Shown: one piece after another, positions 60,601 to 64,000 of the stretch | Numbering within the stretch: position 1 is the stretch's first letter | Layout of the letters: every line of letters begins with the position of its first letter | Assembly (NCBI RefSeq): GCF_000327385.1 | Contig: NW_008707001.1 | Span: forward strand, 824,898-888,897 | Length of the DNA stretch: 64,000 nt | Direction: 5' to 3' | Source: Lottia gigantea | Lineage: Eukaryota > Mollusca > Gastropoda > Lottiidae | Program-made: the position numbers and the translations under genes | The notes under the pieces: model-generated | What the model saw: only the letters and a program-made list of their open reading frames with translations | The model's database searches: none | What the model was told of the DNA's origin: nothing

Positions 60601-62657
60601 TGGATTTTTATTACAAAATATTTTTACACGGGGTAGACACCAGTGAAGATAGAGATAGAAAGAGAAATTTCGATTTGGGGCTATATTTGAAGGTCTTATA
60701 ACCCTTTTAGTTCTATCGAACCGCAAAACAAAACCTCAAATCCAAAATAACAGTTTGGTAAAACATTGGTAGTTAATAAATTCAGTATATCAATCATAAA
60801 TGAGGAAGAATTATGAATTAACCATGAAGTAGTAGAAATTCTGAAGACTATTCAAGATCCAAATCAAATCCCGTTATTGTATTTATTGATTGATAATACG
60901 GGGCCTTTATTGACTAACTTCAGCTGTTGAGGAAGAATTTCTAGAAAGTGAATTATACTTCATATTTTAAAGAGATTGTAAAAAGGTTTACTCAAATGTT
61001 TATGTGTATTGGGGACACTGGTAGCGTCAATTTGCACCATTCCAATTTTCAATCAGACGTCTGTGGTTCCTGCAATTCCATTAAAACTAAGCGTTTGATG
61101 ACATTAATAATCACGGAGGGCCTTATGTTATAAAGAATCTTTTGCGATTAGTGACGTCATCAAACACTTAATTTTAGTGGAATTACAGGAACCACAGACG
61201 TCTGATTAAGAATTAGTTGGAATGGTGAAATTGATGCTATCAGTGTTTCTGATACACATGACACAAAATTAGAAAACCTCTTCAAGGAAGAATTTCTAGA
61301 TCGTGAATTATATCTCCAATTATATCTCCAATTATATCTCCAATTATATCTCCAATTATATCTCCAATTATATCTCCAAGAAATGAACTATAAGGTTGGA
61401 AGTCAGAGAGTCTTTTCTATCAAACTTGTATTATAATTAGATTAACTTGTTATTTACCTTCCTGTTTGACAACTTTGATTGTATTACTTGAGTGACAATA
61501 TTCGCCATTTTGGGGGGTTGATTTGAGTGTTGAATATATGTAAATAGTCTTCAGAAGTACTACTATATGTAAGAAAATCTCATAATTCCTTTAAAAATAT
61601 CTCAAACTAGGAATTTCACTTTTTATTTCTATGTGTCTATTCCATATAAAACAGGTTTGTCGTTTTAACTTTGAAAAGATAATAATTCTGGACACACGTT
61701 GAATTTGAGGGCTCAAATTTCGACAGTGAGCTGTAAACACTATTACTGATTAACTTAGATAAAATAGTCCAGTTTTTGAGACTATATAAGGTGCCATTGG
61801 TCAAGGGTTGGAGAGTCTGTCCAGGAGAAATTTACTAGACTTTTTCTATTTCAAACAATTCTTGTGGTTTTTTTTTCAGCTCTATTCTACAGTACAGATT
61901 CCCAGTAACAGTAAGAATAACTTTATAATCTCAATGTTTCTTCTTTATATATTGCAATCTTTCCTCTCATTTTATTTAGGGCAATAGAAACCCTGGAATA
62001 TACCGTATGTCCCTTCACGTCGTGGTTTAATCTCACCATCGGTCAGGATAACACCTTCGGACTGCTGTACCTGTTCCGGTCTCCCTTGTCAGTGATACAG
62101 GTCTGAGGGCTGATAATAAGACACTGTCCTGGCAAAATTTTCCTCAATGCACACAGCATGGCGTTTTTCGTCTCTATCAGCTAAAACAGAAGCTGGATGT
62201 AAACCTCCATTAAAGATGGGTTTCCTTATTTTCATTTATGAAAAAGAAAATGCTAATACTCATATGAATAGTAAAGGTGTTCTAATAACTTGGAAAAATA
62301 CCAGTTTGTCTCACATGTCCATAATTAATTCATAATTAGCTAAATCAGAAGAGAATTACCAGCAGAATTCCAATGAGTGACCGATCAAGAAAGGTTAATT
62401 CAGACTGTACTTACATGGACATTTATGATTGGTTAAAACTCTTAATTATATGCAATAAGATAATAATGATATGATTAAGAATATATGATAATTCATTAAA
62501 AACACCAATTTATCAAATAGTTTGCTTAATTTGACACTAAAAAATAAGGAAACCATCTTTTAATATTATTTTCATTCACAGAAGAGTGGGCGTGACTTAT
62601 CATTTTATCTTTTTTTCAGGACCCAGTGAAATCTACGAAAACTTGAAGAAATTTTAA
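57648..62657 (+). CDS. Ig-superfamily receptor with ITAM-like tail (gene 4)
   Basis: Spliced model: 57648-57705, 58344-58643, 59184-59462, 59659-60216, 60429-60442, 61880-61910, 62620-62657; all GT-AG, phases 1-1-1-1-0-1, 425 aa. The signal peptide is 1-19. Ig-like domain 1 (about 20-119) has Cys41 and Cys105 in DGTWSC, plus Cys62 and Cys69. Domain 2 (120-212) has Cys144 and Cys193. Domain 3 (213-319) keeps the F-strand-like ESDGGKY but has Val where the usual Cys would be. A Thr/Ser-rich stalk (320-345) precedes a membrane helix (about 364-391) ending VGVFW, and a 34-residue basic-then-polar tail with KLYSTV (Y405) and EIYENL (Y419). YxxV-x10-YxxL resembles an ITAM with a wide gap. Phase-1 Ig exons are typical of this superfamily. 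It is probably a cell-surface recognition or adhesion receptor signalling through SH2 partners. The ligand is unknown. Confidence 0.82.
58168..58246 (+). repeat. SINE 3' fragment
   Basis: It contains CCGTCTTCATTAGCCCACAT and GTGGGACGTAAAACTCCATT with an ATTTC tail, matching the SINE 3' end. It lies in intron 1 of gene 4. Confidence 0.8.
58764..58905. repeat. Near-perfect long hairpin
   Basis: Arms 58764-58815 and 58854-58905 are inverted copies with one mismatch in 52 bp (GAACACAATTATATAGATAA, TTTATTAAAGTAATTGTTAT and so on). An inner stem extends it to about 62 bp, leaving a short loop. It lies in intron 2 of gene 4, so the pre-mRNA would fold into a long duplex. It may be a recently formed foldback or MITE. 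Confidence 0.9.
60971..61288. mobile_element. MITE family A copy in intron 5 of gene 4
   Basis: It starts AGAGATTGTAAAAAGG after TTAA (60967-60970) and has the family's internal inverted pair (GTGGTTCCTGCAATTCCATT and its complement) and GATACACATG. The right edge is diverged, so the second TTAA is not seen. Confidence 0.75.
61306..61380 (+). repeat. 12-bp minisatellite
   Basis: About six copies of ATATCTCCAATT next to the MITE family A copy. Confidence 0.95.
61490..61805 (-). mobile_element. MITE family C copy, reverse orientation
   Basis: The reverse complement shares GAAGACTATTTACATATATT, TGTGTCCAGAATTATTATC-like sequence and AGTAATAGTGTTTACAGCTC with the other copies. Ends are worn. It lies just upstream of the small coding exon at 61880. 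Confidence 0.65.
62014..62211 (+). repeat. SINE copy, partly truncated
   Basis: It carries part of the head and the centre (GGATAACACCTTCGGA, CCTTGTCAGTGATACAGGTC) and the 3' part (GACACTGTCCTGGCAAAATT, GCATGGCG, AACCTCCATTAAAG) with internal deletions. Confidence 0.7.
62212..62560 (+). mobile_element. MITE family B, near-complete copy
   Basis: The left end is AAAGATGGGTTTCCTTATTT and the right end AAAATAAGGAAACCATCTTT, an inverted pair of about 20 bp. The interior matches 17338-17592 and 36470-36742. It abuts the SINE tail and ends 59 bp before the last coding exon of gene 4. Confidence 0.8.
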
Positions 62658-62688
62658 TTTAAGAAATATACTATTGTATTGTTGATTG

Positions 62689-62956
62689 ATGTTTCGGCTA
62701 ACAACCTTCTTCAGAAATACTTCAGTAGTTTATGATCACATTTTATTCGTCTTTCCTCTACATATTTTAAATTTAGAATAATAATTGTGTTTATTTGTTT
62801 TATTTTGTTTATATCTTTTTAGTTTAGTATTACAAATTTCTCTTGTTCATCTAACTAAGCTGAGATATCGTAGAGTTATAGCACCTTTCTCGCCTATTTT
62901 CGATTTTGTTTTTTCGTTTTTTCGCTTGATGAAGGGATTAGTTCCGAAACGTAGCC
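62689..62956. other. Two hammerhead-like motifs, opposite strands
   Basis: Minus strand, 62714-62689: CTGAAGAAGG, a short stem, then GCCGAAACATC. Plus strand, 62925-62956: CTTGATGAAGGGATTAGTTC then CGAAACGTAGCC. Both have the order (C/T)TGANGA, a 4-bp stem-loop, GAAAC, as in the hammerhead core, with one core change each. A similar string lies at 58827-58860. Such strings are common in Penelope-like element ends. Catalysis is unlikely without checking. Confidence 0.35.
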
Positions 62957-63185
62957 AAATTTACTCTAATTGTATCGTCTTTTTACCTACTTTTTGCTTT
63001 TTTAACTGTTTATTATGAAAAAGTTTAAAGTTAAAGTCAGACAATGTCAGTATTTTTATTTGATCAAGTAATATACATAGATATAAATAACATATTTTAG
63101 AAATATTATCAGTTTTAAAGTTTTTAATTTACGACGGTTTATTCAAAATCCAGCTTTAAGTAGAATTCAGATGAGCACTTCTCCT

Positions 63186-63593
63186 GTTAACCCTTTCAAT
63201 ACCGGTGATTAGTATTTAACCTGTGTTCAAGTTAACCCTTTCAATACTGGTGATTAGTATTTAACCTGTGTTCAAGTTAACCCTTTCAATACTGGTGATT
63301 AGTTTTTAGCCTGTGTTCAAGTTAACCCTTTCAATACAGGTGATTAGTTTTTAGCCTGTGTTCAAGTTAACCCTTTCAATACTGGTCAATAGTTTTTAGC
63401 CTGTGTTCAAGTTAACCCTTTCAATACAGGTGATTAGTTTTTAGCCTGTGTTCAAGTTAACCCTTTCAATACTGGTCAATAGTTTTTAGCCTGTGTTCAA
63501 GTTAACCCTTTCAATACAGGTGATTAGTTTTTAGCCTGTGTTCAAGTTAACCCTTTCAATACAGGTGATTAGTTTTTAGCCTGTGTTCAAGTT
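63186..63593 (+). repeat. 45-bp minisatellite with partial 90-bp periodicity
   Basis: Nine copies of a unit containing GTTAACCCTTTCAATACTGG and TTTTTAGCCTGTGTTCAA. Units carrying GGTGATT and GGTCAAT alternate in the middle of the array. It is unrelated in sequence to the 45-bp array at 45783. Confidence 0.95.
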
Positions 63594-64000
63594 ATCTACT
63601 CCCTCAGTTAATTGGAAGTCATACCGTCACAAACAACCCCCCCCCCCCTTATTTTAAATTAATCTTGTTTTTATTAACCGGACTAGTTAGAGTTGTTTTG
63701 TAAACTTCGTTCATTTTCTTGATTAATAGTTTAAAAATTTGTAATTTGTAAAATTTATTTCCTTTTTGGCTATGGTAATTAAAATATACATTAACTTTAC
63801 TCTTGTCTTGTTATTGGAGCAAGGGTTTTATAATCAGTATGTATAATGTACCTTATAATTATAGAATATCTTAGTAGTGTATATCAACCAGGCAATATCT
63901 GAAAGGATACTACTTCTTAGAATGGACAAATTTAGTCAATAATTGTTTATATTCATCAGTTGAACTTACCAGGTACCATGACTAAAGGATAGAATCTCTA
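63594..64000. other. Window end, no gene recognised
   Basis: AT-rich sequence with a C-run near 63640. I see no coding exon or repeat that I can name. Confidence 0.4.

Noticed and set aside
61988-62012. Possible extra small exon (TTTATTTAG then GGCAATAGAAACC) in the gene 4 tail
   Set aside because: In the phase left by exon 6 it reads a stop at once, while the direct join to 62620 is in frame and gives a sensible tail; the segment also abuts a SINE copy.

Overview
The window is AT-rich, intron-rich animal DNA. Long introns, a tRNA-derived SINE family, several MITE families, large tandem arrays, and a chitinase with two GH18 domains plus a C-terminal CBM14 domain suggest an invertebrate, probably a mollusc. 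That taxon is an inference from overall character, not from a diagnostic gene.

Four protein-coding genes can be assembled exon by exon, and every junction used keeps the frame. (1) 161-8889, minus strand: 16 coding exons, 879 aa, a secreted chitinase. Its first GH18 domain has lost the catalytic residues, its second is intact, and a CBM14 domain ends the protein. (2) 14781-26111, plus: 6 coding exons, 233 aa, a single-pass membrane protein with almost no ectodomain and a tyrosine-rich tail. (3) 31795-53519, plus: 7 coding exons, 624 aa, a second near-ectodomain-less membrane protein with a long Ser/Pro-rich, SH3-ligand-like and polyproline tail. (4) 57648-62657, plus: 7 coding exons, 425 aa, a receptor with three Ig-like domains, a Thr-rich stalk, one membrane helix and a short tail carrying two YxxV/L motifs.

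Genes 2 and 3 share an unusual architecture. A signal-peptide exon ends in phase 1, a membrane-helix exon is exactly 109 nt in both, and the following exon phases are the same. Gene 4 lies next in the same orientation, and its membrane helix ends with a motif like that of gene 2. I read 14.8-62.7 kb as a candidate cluster of membrane signalling proteins: one Ig receptor and two adaptor-like proteins. This is the most interesting part of the window. The exon structures are seen in the sequence; the signalling role is inferred.

The rest is repeat-rich. A 56-bp satellite at 10.57-13.9 kb has a 17-unit (952-bp) higher-order period, and an inverted six-unit outpost of it sits in gene 2. An 80-bp satellite occurs twice (29.9-30.7 and 47.3-48.2 kb), the second array organised as 160-bp dimers. 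There are 45-bp minisatellites at 45.8 and 63.2 kb, one full-length SINE with a 16-bp target duplication plus many 3' fragments, two TTAA-flanked MITE families, a third MITE family, hAT-like relics, a near-perfect 52-bp-arm hairpin and three hammerhead-like motifs. A 157-N assembly gap lies in intron 1 of gene 2. No intact autonomous transposon, provirus, tRNA gene, rRNA gene or CRISPR array was recognised.
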